Positions 1 through 7,030 of a stretch of 16,239 nucleotides of DNA are shown here, one piece after another; within the stretch, counting starts at the first letter, position 1; each line of letters starts with the position of its first letter. Origin of the DNA: Pseudomonadota bacterium. Lineage in GTDB: Bacteria; Pseudomonadota; Gammaproteobacteria; Steroidobacterales; Steroidobacteraceae. The translations under genes and the position numbers were made by a program. A model generated the notes under the pieces. That model made no database searches, was not told the DNA's origin, and saw only the letters and a list, made by a program, of their open reading frames with translations. The DNA lies in assembly GCA_021820785.1 (NCBI GenBank), contig JAKADE010000023.1, positions 1 through 16,239 on the forward strand. Direction: 5' to 3'.

Positions 1-487
1 GCTGCCGGATGCGAGCCGCCCGCCCCCGGAACTGCTCGAGCGGCTGCCGCCGGCGGTGCGCCGCTTTCTCGAGCGGCCGCGGCCGTTCGAGTTCCGTCTG
101 GTGCAGCCGATGGAGTCGCTCGTGGCCGGTGTGGCCACGCCGGCACGCCAGGTGTGGTTCCGCGCCGTCGATACGCTGCCCGAGGACGAGGGACTGCATC
201 GGCGGCTGCTGGCGTATCTGTCGGATTACTTCCTGCTCGATACGGCGACGTTGCCGCACGGCAAGTCCTCGTTCAGCGGCGCGCTGGTGATGGCGAGCAT
301 CGATCACGCCATGTGGTTCCACCGGCCGCTGCGGGTCGATGACTGGCTGCTCTACGCGGTGGAGAGTCCGAGCGCTTCCGGCGCGCGCGGGTTCGCTCGG
401 GCGGGGGTGTATGCGCGCGACGGTCGGCTGGTCGCCAGTACGGCGCAGGAAGGTCTGGTGCGGCTGCGCCGCGCGCCACAGTCGTAG
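1..487 (+). CDS. tesB: Acyl-CoA thioesterase II (TesB), C-terminal part, truncated by window start
   Basis: The reading frame is open from base 2 and ends at TAG 485-487, so about 161 C-terminal residues of a roughly 290-residue double-hotdog thioesterase are present. TesB hydrolyses fatty acyl-CoA thioesters in the cytosol. The recognisable family blocks are ARQVWFRA, YLSDYFLL, the PHG loop, then SIDHAMWFHRP, LLYAVESPSASGARGF and LVASTAQEGLVRL. The Asp of SIDH and the Gln of AQEG correspond to the Asp and Gln of the E. coli TesB catalytic set (family knowledge); the Ser/Thr member should lie in the ESPSASGARG segment. The gene converges on the membrane-protein gene ending at 544, with a hairpin between them. 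The true start and N-terminal hotdog lie outside the window. Confidence 0.93.
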   Translation, partial: LPDASRPPPELLERLPPAVRRFLERPRPFEFRLVQPMESLVAGVATPARQVWFRAVDTLPEDEGLHRRLLAYLSDYFLLDTATLPHGKSSFSGALVMASIDHAMWFHRPLRVDDWLLYAVESPSASGARGFARAGVYARDGRLVASTAQEGLVRLRRAPQS

Positions 488-496
488 CGCAATCGC

Positions 497-519
497 TGCG
501 GCCGCCCGGGGCGGCCGCA
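497..519. terminator. GC-rich hairpin between convergent genes, possible bidirectional terminator
   Basis: A perfect 10-bp inverted repeat (TGCGGCCGCC / GGCGGCCGCA) with a 3-nt loop sits 10 bp after the tesB stop and 25 bp beyond the stop of the opposing gene. No long U-run follows on either strand, so intrinsic termination is uncertain; position and strength are the evidence. Confidence 0.45.
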
Positions 520-543
520 ACTTCGATCAACTGCGAGCGCCGC

Positions 544-1101
544 TCAGGCCGTGCGGCGCTGCGCGTGGGCCGCAACCGGCGCGCCGGCGCTGCGGCCGGC
601 CGTGAGTGCGCCGACCAGCACCAGAGCGGCGAACGTCACGCCATTCAGCACGAACACCTGGGTCAGGATGCCGGCGGTGAAGGCGCCGCTGGCGCCGCCG
701 ACTGCGCGGCTGACGCCCCACAGCAGACCCTCATAGAGCCCGAACGCACTGAGGTAGGTCGCGATGATGCCCGCGATGCCCGGCACACGGCGCGCAACAG
801 CACTCGCCGCGGCGGTCGCCGCGAGCAGCGCCGCGCCGACCAGCGCCCCCCAGCCGAAGGCCGCGACGCCGATCGGGAAGCGCAGCAGCGTGAAGCCGAT
901 CACTTCCGTGGCGAGCCACAGCGTGGCGGTGAACAGCAGCGCCTGGCCGCGGCTCTGGCGCAGCGCGCAGATGGCGCCGAATGCGACCAGCGGAACGGCA
1001 CAGGTCAGCCCCATGCTGAACAGCAGCGTGGTGAGCAGAAATGCCGCGAGCCATACGGCGCGCACGCCCCAGGATGCGGATGAGCGGTGGTGGTGATTCA
1101 T
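544..1101 (-). CDS. Small integral membrane protein, candidate BtuM-type cobalamin transporter
   Basis: This 185-residue protein is very hydrophobic, with about five to six predicted membrane segments (around 13-31, 33-47, 54-73, 78-100, 108-130 and 145-167) and a basic, Ala-rich C-terminus. The start is supported by AGAGG six bases upstream of the ATG. It lies 71 bp downstream of the BtuB-like receptor and so probably shares the B12-riboswitch transcript. BtuM is a small (about 200-residue) solitary ECF S-component-like protein of Gram-negative bacteria, usually encoded next to btuB or under cobalamin riboswitches. Size, topology, context and the LWLATEVIGF...FP...FGWG segment fit that family as I remember it. 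The only cysteines are C34 and C45; I see none after the GF motif near residue 70, where I recall the cobalt-interacting Cys of the studied Thiobacillus protein. The BtuM assignment is inference; the membrane protein itself is secure. Confidence 0.8.
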   Translation of the reverse strand: MNHHHRSSASWGVRAVWLAAFLLTTLLFSMGLTCAVPLVAFGAICALRQSRGQALLFTATLWLATEVIGFTLLRFPIGVAAFGWGALVGAALLAATAAASAVARRVPGIAGIIATYLSAFGLYEGLLWGVSRAVGGASGAFTAGILTQVFVLNGVTFAALVLVGALTAGRSAGAPVAAHAQRRTA

Positions 1102-1172
1102 AGGCTACCTCTGCGGTCATTGTACCGTGTCGGATGCGCACCCGCAGCACGCCGGAAATTCGCGCCCGGCGT

Positions 1173-3083
1173 TCATCGGCCGAACGGCCGCCACGTGAGC
1201 CCGGCGAACAGGCCGAACGGCAGCGAATTGTAGCTGTAGGCCGTTTCGTAGTGCTTGTCGAACAGGTTCTGCGCGCGCACGCTCCAGCGGACGCGCCGGC
1301 CGATCGGACCGCTCAGCGTCAGCGCGACGGTCGTGTAGCTGCCCAGGGTCACCGGGATGGTCGTGAAGCTCGGCGAGTAGGTCACGTCCGGGCGCGGCCC
1401 GGCGTAATGCATCGCCAGTCCTGCCGTCAGGCTGCCGAACTCGTACTGTAGAGTGACGTTGGCGAGGCTGCGCGCCAGGCGCTGCAGTGTCGGTTGACCC
1501 GGCTCGCTGAGCGCCAGCGGCTGCTGCAGGGTCAGATTGGCCTCCCAGCTCAGGCGGTGCCAGGCGCCGCGGTCGCTCAGCTCGACGCCCCGGGTGCGGG
1601 TGCGGGCGATGTTCTGGAACTGAGTCAAACCATCGGGCGTCGTGCCGTAGCCCCACAGGTCATTGCCCGTGGTCTGGAACAGCGTCACTCTCGCGACGGT
1701 CGCGGCGTGTGACCATTGCAAGGCGGCCTCGACCGTATGCGCCGTCTCCGGCTGCAGGAGCGGGTTTGCCGCCCAGTACGGGCTGTTGTAATAGAGGTAC
1801 CCCAGCGACGGGGCGTTGAACGCGGTCGCATAGCTCGCGATTGCCTTGAAGCCCGCGCCGAGATCGCGGCCGTAGGCGGCGAACACCGTGTTGTGCGTCC
1901 CGCGGTAGCCGTCGACCTGGTCGTGCCGGACATTCAGCTGCAGTTCGTTGCCATCGACGTTTCCGTTCACGCCGGCGAACTCCGCCGTGACGTACCGCGC
2001 GGACGATGGAATGCCGCTCACCGCGGAGCTCGATACGGACTGGCGCTGGCGTGTAGCTCCGCCGGTCAGTGTCCAATGGCGTGAGAGCCGCACAACGTTG
2101 CGCCAGAGGAAATCCACGGTGCTCGAGTAGTACGCCGAGGGGTAACTGCCGACGTCGATGTTGTCCGTGCGTTGGCGCGAGAGGCTCAGGTGCGAGGTCC
2201 AGATGTTCGCGATGCGGTTATCGCTGAAGATCTGCACGAGATCCTCAGTCGTGCGCCCGCCTGCCGTATGGTTGTCGAACGTATAGCGGCCGTCACTGAC
2301 GAACCCCCGTACACCGAGACGCTCGTGCGCGCCAAGGTGTTGAACAATCGAGGCGTTCGCGGTCAGATTATGATATCCGTCAGGCACATTGTCCGTGACC
2401 GAGGTGCTCTCGGCGGGATTGATCGACGGGATGCCCTCGGTGGTGTAGCGGCTGACGCCGGCCTGCAGGAGCGTGTGCCCGATCTCACCGCTCGCATTGG
2501 CCGAGGCCGTCGCCGTGTTGCGGCTGCCGCCGCTCACGGCGAGCGAGGCGCGGGGCCGCCGTCCCCCGCTGCGGGTGGTGATCAGGATGACCCCGCCGAT
2601 GGCACCGGAACCGTAGATTGCCGATACGTTGCCGCGGATGACCTCGATCCGCTCGATCTGATCCGTGGTGAGATTTTCGAGGTAATCGCCGCCACCTGAG
2701 GCGTCCTGGGGCGTGATCGGCACGCCGTTCAACAGCACCAGCACGCCGGCATCGGTGCCGCCGAAACCCTGCAAGTAGGTCGTGGCGGGCTGTCCGGGGC
2801 CGCCGTTGGCGGTCACCTGAACACCGCCCACGCGTTCGAGCAGCGTTGTGACGTTATGGATGCCGCTCTGCTCGATCTGTGCGCGAGTGATGACGCTGAC
2901 GCTCGGCAGCGCCTGGGAGAGCGGTTGGGCGAACGTCGCCGCGGAAATCACCACGGGCGGGACGGAGGTGGCCGGGCCGGCCGCGGCAACTTGTGCCGCG
3001 GCGGCGGCGATACACATCAGGGGCAGGGTGGCAGCGCGGCGCTGCAGCGCGCAGCGGGTGGCAGTGAGGATCAGACGCATCAT
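1173..3083 (-). CDS. btuB: TonB-dependent outer-membrane receptor, BtuB-like (vitamin B12 uptake)
   Basis: This is a 636-residue outer-membrane receptor that should import cobalamin using TonB energy. A signal peptide (about 1-35, ending AAAAAQVAAA) is followed by a TonB-box-like PPVVISA near residue 43, then the plug domain (about 55-172) with the hallmark IERIEVIRG, SAIYGSGAIGGVI and ITT. A 22-stranded-barrel-type C-terminal region follows, ending in GLTWRPFGR. Substrate assignment rests on the cobalamin riboswitch directly upstream. The start was chosen at the MM pair (ATG at 3083 or 3080), because a signal peptide begins there and GGAG (3088-3091) precedes it; spacing is 4 nt to the first ATG and 7 nt to the second. 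The frame stays open upstream to an ATG at 3230 that has its own AGGAA, but that Arg-rich 49-residue extension does not look like a secreted N-terminus. Confidence 0.92.
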   Translation of the reverse strand: MMRLILTATRCALQRRAATLPLMCIAAAAAQVAAAGPATSVPPVVISAATFAQPLSQALPSVSVITRAQIEQSGIHNVTTLLERVGGVQVTANGGPGQPATTYLQGFGGTDAGVLVLLNGVPITPQDASGGGDYLENLTTDQIERIEVIRGNVSAIYGSGAIGGVILITTRSGGRRPRASLAVSGGSRNTATASANASGEIGHTLLQAGVSRYTTEGIPSINPAESTSVTDNVPDGYHNLTANASIVQHLGAHERLGVRGFVSDGRYTFDNHTAGGRTTEDLVQIFSDNRIANIWTSHLSLSRQRTDNIDVGSYPSAYYSSTVDFLWRNVVRLSRHWTLTGGATRQRQSVSSSAVSGIPSSARYVTAEFAGVNGNVDGNELQLNVRHDQVDGYRGTHNTVFAAYGRDLGAGFKAIASYATAFNAPSLGYLYYNSPYWAANPLLQPETAHTVEAALQWSHAATVARVTLFQTTGNDLWGYGTTPDGLTQFQNIARTRTRGVELSDRGAWHRLSWEANLTLQQPLALSEPGQPTLQRLARSLANVTLQYEFGSLTAGLAMHYAGPRPDVTYSPSFTTIPVTLGSYTTVALTLSGPIGRRVRWSVRAQNLFDKHYETAYSYNSLPFGLFAGLTWRPFGR

Positions 3084-3102
3084 GACGCTCCGGACGAGCG
3101 CC
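3084..3102 (-). promoter_or_regulatory. Hairpin that can sequester the btuB ribosome-binding site
   Basis: In the transcript, GGCGCUC-GUCCG-GAGCGUC folds as a 7-bp stem (one G-U pair) with a 5-nt loop that buries the GGAG Shine-Dalgarno and ends at the base before the start codon. It shares bases 3098-3102 with a second 7-bp, all-GC hairpin at 3098-3115, so only one can form. This is the form expected of a translational riboswitch expression platform. The pairing is seen; the switching is inferred. Confidence 0.5.
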
Positions 3103-3115
3103 CCTGAGGGGGCGC
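3098..3115 (-). promoter_or_regulatory. Candidate anti-sequestor hairpin upstream of btuB
   Basis: The RNA reads GCGCCCC-CUCA-GGGGCGC, a perfect 7-bp GC stem with a tetraloop. It consumes the 5' half of the sequestering stem at 3084-3102, which would free the GGAG site for ribosomes. No U-run follows, so it does not look like an intrinsic terminator. Confidence 0.45.
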
Positions 3116-3293
3116 GGCAACAACGGCCGATGCGAATGCGCGTCTGCGCGCCGCGACCTACGCCGGGTCCGTGCCCGCCGTCCGTCTCGTGCGCCGCAAT
3201 GCGTGGAAGTTTCCGCCACGGCATGCGCATCGGTTCCTGTCACCGCTGCGAATGACCGCTCCGTGTGGTACGCCCCGCCCACCGGTTGGGTGA

Positions 3294-3480
3294 CCGCGCT
3301 GGCAGGTCTCCTGGCTCGCGGGTCTTGATCCTGCGTCCGGCCTTCCCAGTATTCCCAGTGGCCATCATGGACGCGGACTCGCCGCTCACAGTTACGGGGG
3401 TAGCCGCGGTCTCGGCACATCAGTCGCCTCACCGCGTTCCCTCTTGCCTCCCCGACCTCAGCCGGGGAACCAGCACGCGG
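3294..3480 (-). ncRNA. Cobalamin (adenosylcobalamin-type) riboswitch aptamer
   Basis: The conserved class elements are all visible on the minus strand in the right order: GCUGGUUCCCC near the 5' end (about 3465-3474), GGGAACGCGGUGAG (3428-3441), GCGGCUACCCCCGUAACUGU (around 3388-3408), AUGAUGGCCACUGGG and AAUACUGGGAAGG (about 3342-3367), and the B12 box GCCAGGAGACCUGCC (3301-3315). The closing P1 stem can be drawn from CCGCGUGCUGG (3470-3480) and CCAGCGCGG (3294-3302) with a 2-nt bulge. Binding of the coenzyme normally lowers expression of the downstream uptake gene. An unusually long linker of about 190 nt separates the aptamer from the hairpins at the btuB start, and I see no better expression platform in it. 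Confidence 0.95.
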
Positions 3481-3485
3481 CCGGC

Positions 3486-3514
3486 AGTCTCCTCAATTCG
3501 TGCGCGGGCGTCAA
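3486..3514 (-). promoter_or_regulatory. Possible sigma-70 promoter for the B12 leader
   Basis: TTGACG (3509-3514) is a good -35 match. After a 17-bp spacer comes GAGACT (3486-3491), a weak -10 matching only three of six positions. A start about seven bases later would fall at the first base of the aptamer's closing stem, which supports the placement. The -35 overlaps the untranslated 3' side of the preceding operon. Confidence 0.35.
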
Positions 3515-3530
3515 GCGGCGCACCGGGGCG

Positions 3531-3971
3531 CTAGGGGAGCAGGTTCAGCCGGCGGCGCCGCGCGATCCAGCACTCATCGGCGAGATTCATGGCCGAGACC
3601 GTCGCGAGCAGGATGACCATCATGAGCGTGGTGTGCGAGAGTGCCTCGTGCAGCATGAAGCCGGCGGCACCGAGATTGAACACCAGCAGCAGCACCGCGA
3701 TGAGTGGGATCGACTGCGCGCTGCCACGCTGTCCGCTCGCGGCCGGGAAGAACAGGCCGAAGCTCTCGGCATGTCGGTGCAGTACCAGGTGCAGGATCGC
3801 GCTCAGCGCCCCTAGGCCGAGCAGAATGGGTAGCACGAGGTGCGTCAGGGACGCGGTGCCGTAGCGCAGCCGGAAACACCACAGCGGCACTGTCCAGCTG
3901 GCGAGCGCGGCCGTCGCGAGTACCTGGGCGGCGAGTCCGGGGCGGGGTGCGCTGCCGTGTGCGGCGTTCAT
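3531..3971 (-). CDS. Small four-helix membrane protein, unknown function
   Basis: This is a 146-residue protein with four apparent membrane helices (about 12-33, 41-64, 87-108 and 113-132) and a positively charged C-terminus (ARRRRLNLLP), suggesting that both ends are cytoplasmic. Its ATG overlaps the TGA of the upstream FAD-dehydrogenase gene (ATGA at 3968-3971), so translation is probably coupled and the two products may act together. I do not recognise the family. Histidines near helix ends (H44, H61, H65, H67, H109, H113) could in principle bind metal or haem, but no family motif supports that. Confidence 0.75.
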   Translation of the reverse strand: MNAAHGSAPRPGLAAQVLATAALASWTVPLWCFRLRYGTASLTHLVLPILLGLGALSAILHLVLHRHAESFGLFFPAASGQRGSAQSIPLIAVLLLVFNLGAAGFMLHEALSHTTLMMVILLATVSAMNLADECWIARRRRLNLLP

Positions 3972-5389
3972 CGCAGCACCTTGCCCGGGTTCATGATGCC
4001 ATTGGGATCGAAGGCGAGTTTCACCGCGCGCATCAGGTCCAACTCCACTGCTGGGGCATAACGCTCCAGTTCACCGACTTTCAGCCGGCCGATGCCATGT
4101 TCGGCGCTGATACTGCCGTCGAAGTCGCGCACCAGGTCGTGGATGGCGCGCTTGACCGCATCGCCGCGGGCGAGAAACGCGTCGCGGTCGGCATCGGGGG
4201 CCTGGTTGATATTGAAGTGCAGATTGCCATCGCCGGCGTGACCATACGCGATGAGCCGCCCGTCCGGCACGTGCTCGCGCACCCATGCGCCGGCGCGCTC
4301 GATGAACTCCGCGATCGCAGCGACCGGAACGGAGATGTCATGTTTGAGGCTCGCGCCGTCGCGCCGCTGGGCCTCGGGGATGGTTTCGCGCAGTTTCCAC
4401 AGGGCGGTCCGTTCCCGCTCGTTGCGGGCCAGGACCGCATCGGCGAGCAGACCGTCATCGAGTGCCCGTTCAAGACATTCGCTCAACATCGTCTCGAGCG
4501 AATCATGCGCGCGCGACGAACTCAGTTCGCACAGCACGTACCACGAATGTGCGCCTTGCAGTGGATCGCGCACGCCCTGAATGTGCCGGACGGTGAGCTC
4601 CACGGCGAGGCGCGGGATCAGCTCGAAGGAACTCACCCGATCGCCACTTGCCTCGCGCAGCCGCGCGAGCAGTTCGACGGCGGCGCGCGGATCGCGCACC
4701 GCTGCGAATGCCGTTGCCGTGGCGCGAATGCGCGGGAACAGCTTCAGGCTCGCAGCGGTGATGATGCCAAGCGTCCCTTCGGCGCCGAGGAACAGCGACT
4801 TGATGTCGTAGCCGGTGTTGTCCTTGCGCAGGCGGGTGAGCGAGGAGAGCAGCCGGCCATCGGGCAGGGCAACTTCCAGCCCCAGGACCAGCTCGCGCAT
4901 CATGCCGTAGCGCAGTACGTGCACGCCGCCGGCGTTGGTCGAGAGGTTGCCGCCGATCTGACAGCTGCCTTCGGAGCCGAGACTGAGCGGGAAGTAGCGT
5001 TGGGCGTCTTCGGCGGCGCGTTGCACGTCGGCGAGCACGCAGCCGGCTTCGGCGACCAGCGAATAATTGAGCGCATCGATCGCGCGGATGCGTTTCAGTC
5101 GCGCCAGACTCACCACCAGCTGCGCGCCGCTTTCATCGGGCGTCGCGCCGCCGCAGTAGCCGGTGTTGCCGCCCTGCGGCACGACTCCGATGCGCGCCCG
5201 GTTGCACGCCGCAAGCAGCTGCGCGACCTGTTCGGCCGTCTCGGGTTGCGCGACGGCGAGCGCGCGGCCGTGGTAGAGCGCGCGGTGGTCGGTGAGAAAC
5301 GGTTCGAGCTCGTTCGCCGCCGTGAGCAGCCGGCGCGGTCCGACGATGCGCGCGAGCTGCTCGAGCGTCTCGGCATTCGGTGTGCTCAT
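3968..5389 (-). CDS. FAD-linked 2-hydroxyacid dehydrogenase (GlcD/D2HGDH-type)
   Basis: This 473-residue flavoprotein belongs to the FAD_binding_4 / FAD-oxidase_C superfamily, which oxidises D-2-hydroxyacids such as D-lactate, glycolate or D-2-hydroxyglutarate. The PCMH-type FAD domain (about 45-225) shows PQGGNTGYCGG (71-81), the GSEGSCQIGGN...TNAGG block (138-155), DNTGYD and GAEGTLGIIT. The C-terminal cap domain shows YGHAGDGNLHFN (about 382-393) and the signature AEHGIGRLK near residue 429, ending in DPNGIMNPGKVL. The gene is single, with no separate glcE/glcF partners, which favours a D-2-hydroxyglutarate-like or D-lactate-like enzyme, but the substrate cannot be fixed from sequence. The start at MSTPN was chosen because homology begins there; a 36-residue in-frame extension to 5497 would overlap the upstream gene and is Arg/Ser-rich. 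No strong Shine-Dalgarno is seen. Confidence 0.92.
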   Translation of the reverse strand: MSTPNAETLEQLARIVGPRRLLTAANELEPFLTDHRALYHGRALAVAQPETAEQVAQLLAACNRARIGVVPQGGNTGYCGGATPDESGAQLVVSLARLKRIRAIDALNYSLVAEAGCVLADVQRAAEDAQRYFPLSLGSEGSCQIGGNLSTNAGGVHVLRYGMMRELVLGLEVALPDGRLLSSLTRLRKDNTGYDIKSLFLGAEGTLGIITAASLKLFPRIRATATAFAAVRDPRAAVELLARLREASGDRVSSFELIPRLAVELTVRHIQGVRDPLQGAHSWYVLCELSSSRAHDSLETMLSECLERALDDGLLADAVLARNERERTALWKLRETIPEAQRRDGASLKHDISVPVAAIAEFIERAGAWVREHVPDGRLIAYGHAGDGNLHFNINQAPDADRDAFLARGDAVKRAIHDLVRDFDGSISAEHGIGRLKVGELERYAPAVELDLMRAVKLAFDPNGIMNPGKVLR

Positions 5390-5432
5390 CGCCGTGAACC
5401 GGCCCGATGCGGGATCGGAATCACGGGCACGC

Positions 5433-6473
5433 TCAGTGCAGTGCCGCGCCGAGCGCACGGCCGAGCAGGAAGGTCGTGAGCCCGGCCGCTCCGCCAATGA
5501 GCACCATGCGCAGCGCGCCGCGCAGCGCGTGGCGGCCGGTGAACAGGCTGATCGCCAGACCGACGGCGAACAGCGTTGCGCCGGTCAGGCCGGCGGTGAT
5601 CACGATCGCGCGCACCCCGGCACTGCCGGCCAGGAAGGGCAGCAGCGGCACGGTGGCGCCGCAGGCGAAGGCGAGAAATGACGCCGCGGCGGCACCCCAC
5701 GGCGAGCCGAGCAGCTCCGGAGAGAGGCCGAGCTCCTCGCGCGCCAGCACGTCCAGCGCATGCTCCGGGCGCGCCAGAAGCGTCTGGCTGACGTCCCGGG
5801 CCTGCGCGAGCGGCATGCCCCGCGCCGCGTAGATCAAGGCCAGCTCCTCGGCCTCTTCTTCGGGGTATTCGGCGATCTCAGCGCGCTCGAGTGCGATCTG
5901 ATACTCGTACATCTCGCGCTGTGAGCGCACCGAGACGTACTCCCCGGCCGCCATCGACAGTGCCCCGGAGAGCAGTCCGGCGAGGCCAGTGATCAGCACC
6001 AGGCGCGGGCTGCTGCCGGCGCCGGCGATGCCCATCACCAGACTGGCATTGGCGAGCAGCCCGTCGTTGATGCCGAACACCGTCGCGCGCAGGTTGCCGC
6101 CGAGACCGCCGCGATGGCGGGCGCCGACCTCCGAGAGCGTGGTGGGCATGTCGTGGCCGGCGATGGCCGGACCGCTGTAGACCGACAGTCCGCGCAACTT
6201 CATCGCCGCCAGCACCGAGCGCAGAGCGCGCGGCCCGAGCCAGTCGACCAGGGCCGCAACGATCCGCGCGCGGGTCGAGGGCCGGAAATCCGGCGCAGCG
6301 GCGCGCTCGCGCCGCAGCGCCTCTTCCCAATGGCCCGCCTGTTCCTCGGCGGCGCTGGCCAGCTGTTCGAACAGCTGGCGATGGCGGGTATCGGGTTCCG
6401 CCGCCGCGACCCGCCGGTACAGCCAGGCCGATTCCTTCTCGTGGCGCCAGCTCGCGGTGGCGTCGTGGCTCAT
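5433..6473 (-). CDS. VIT1/CCC1-family metal transporter with N-terminal ferritin-like domain
   Basis: This 346-residue protein couples two domains. Residues 1 to about 90 are helical with acidic/His pairs typical of a rubrerythrin-like four-helix unit (HEKESAWLYRR, then EEQAGHWEEAL). Residues from about 125 onward form the VIT1/CCC1 transporter: GGNLRATVFGINDGLLAN, SLVMG, the SGALSMAAGEYVSVRSQRE motif, a long acidic helix (EEEAEEL) typical of the cytosolic metal-binding region, and three C-terminal membrane helices. Relatives (MbfA/VIT-type) export or store Fe2+/Mn2+. The order ferritin-like then VIT1 is the known bacterial arrangement, suggesting iron sensing or oxidation tied to membrane export. 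It is 43 bp upstream of the FAD-dehydrogenase start and probably shares its transcript. Confidence 0.92.
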   Translation of the reverse strand: MSHDATASWRHEKESAWLYRRVAAAEPDTRHRQLFEQLASAAEEQAGHWEEALRRERAAAPDFRPSTRARIVAALVDWLGPRALRSVLAAMKLRGLSVYSGPAIAGHDMPTTLSEVGARHRGGLGGNLRATVFGINDGLLANASLVMGIAGAGSSPRLVLITGLAGLLSGALSMAAGEYVSVRSQREMYEYQIALERAEIAEYPEEEAEELALIYAARGMPLAQARDVSQTLLARPEHALDVLAREELGLSPELLGSPWGAAAASFLAFACGATVPLLPFLAGSAGVRAIVITAGLTGATLFAVGLAISLFTGRHALRGALRMVLIGGAAGLTTFLLGRALGAALH

Positions 6474-6584
6474 GCGCGCGGTCGTCCCGCGGCGCGGTCC
6501 CAGCCAGCCCGTTCAGTTGCGCCGTTCACCGCGGCACCGCTGCACGGGCGACGTGAGGACGACCCGACGACACGACGGAGCGAC

Positions 6585-6917
6585 TCAATATTCGTCGCGC
6601 TCGTCTTCTTCGTCTTCGTCCCAATCGTCCTCGTCATCCTCGTCTTCGTCGTCCTCGTCTTCGTCCTCGTCCCAGTCTTCATCGTCCTCGTCTTCGTCCT
6701 CTTCCTCCTCGTCGGACTCGGCCCAGCCCTCGGGCTCCTCGGTCGGTTCGAGATCCATCTCGTGCCAGGTCTCCAGATCGATCTCCTCAATCTCTCCGTC
6801 GAGATGCTCGATCTCGATCAGCTCGGCGTCCTCGTCCACTTTGAGCACGCGGAATGATTCCTCTTCTTCAAGGTCCTCGTACCATTTTCCGGGGACCGGT
6901 TCGTAATCTCTGCTCAC
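6585..6917 (-). CDS. DUF6763-like small protein with extreme Asp/Glu-rich tail, GTG start
   Basis: From the GTG at 6917 the product is 110 residues. The first 65 (MSRDYEPVPGKWYE..., FRVLKVDEDAELIEIEHLDG, EIEEIDLETWHEMDLEP, EPEGWAE) match the small cytosolic protein annotated DUF6763 in many gammaproteobacteria as I remember it; its function is unknown. Residues 68-110 are almost entirely Asp and Glu with two Trp, ending DERDEY. GAGG lies nine bases upstream of the GTG, which decides for this start over the ATG at 6977, whose 20-residue extension is unlike the family. The net charge is strongly negative. The tail is encoded by a TCG/TCC/TCT-type trinucleotide tract, so its length could vary by slippage. 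Confidence 0.82.
   Translation of the reverse strand: MSRDYEPVPGKWYEDLEEEESFRVLKVDEDAELIEIEHLDGEIEEIDLETWHEMDLEPTEEPEGWAESDEEEEDEDEDDEDWDEDEDEDDEDEDDEDDWDEDEEDERDEY
6600..6717 (-). repeat. Imperfect trinucleotide repeat tract encoding the acidic tail
   Basis: About 118 bp of nearly uninterrupted TCN triplets on the plus strand (GAN on the coding strand, alternating GAC, GAG and GAA) with no fixed longer period. It is a low-complexity coding tract, not a CRISPR or VNTR with conserved units, and it is a plausible site of replication slippage. Confidence 0.8.
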
Positions 6918-6948
6918 CGATGGGATCCTCTGACTTGGCGGCCGCGCA

Positions 6949-6977
6949 AGTTTAGGGGTTGCGCTGGCCGGGAGCAA
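6949..6977 (-). promoter_or_regulatory. Possible promoter for the acidic-protein gene
   Basis: TTGCTC (6972-6977) and TAAACT (6949-6954) are separated by exactly 17 bp. The -10 matches four of six consensus positions and the -35 three of six. It lies about 32 bp before the GTG start, in the 113-bp divergent region shared with proB. Confidence 0.35.
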
Positions 6978-7018
6978 CGCGGCCTCGGTTTGTACTCGCG
7001 CGGAGCATGCGCGCCACG

Positions 7019-7024
7019 TATAGT
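7019..7024 (+). promoter_or_regulatory. Possible proB -10 element, suggesting a leaderless mRNA
   Basis: TATAGT matches the -10 consensus at five of six positions and is followed by six bases and then the proB ATG at 7031. A start at the usual distance would coincide with the A of the start codon. No good -35 lies 16-18 bp upstream. Absence of any Shine-Dalgarno before proB fits leaderless initiation. Confidence 0.35.
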
Positions 7025-7030
7025 TTTCTC

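Noticed and set aside
3084..3230. Upstream in-frame start (ATG 3230) for the BtuB-like receptor
   Set aside because: It would put 49 Arg-rich residues before a normal signal peptide. It was kept as an alternative only because AGGAA precedes it.
3704..5479. Plus-strand open frame of 591 codons
   Set aside because: It is antisense to the FAD dehydrogenase, whose frame has clear motifs throughout. High GC suppresses stop codons in the opposite frame; no domain is visible in this one.
6600..6717. Repeat tract considered as a CRISPR array
   Set aside because: There are no fixed-length repeats separated by unique spacers, no cas genes nearby, and the tract is in frame within a coding sequence.
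6457..6906. Plus-strand frame with a long poly-Ser run
   Set aside because: The Ser run is the antisense reading of the GAN-triplet acidic tail. The minus-strand frame has a family-like N-terminal domain and a Shine-Dalgarno.
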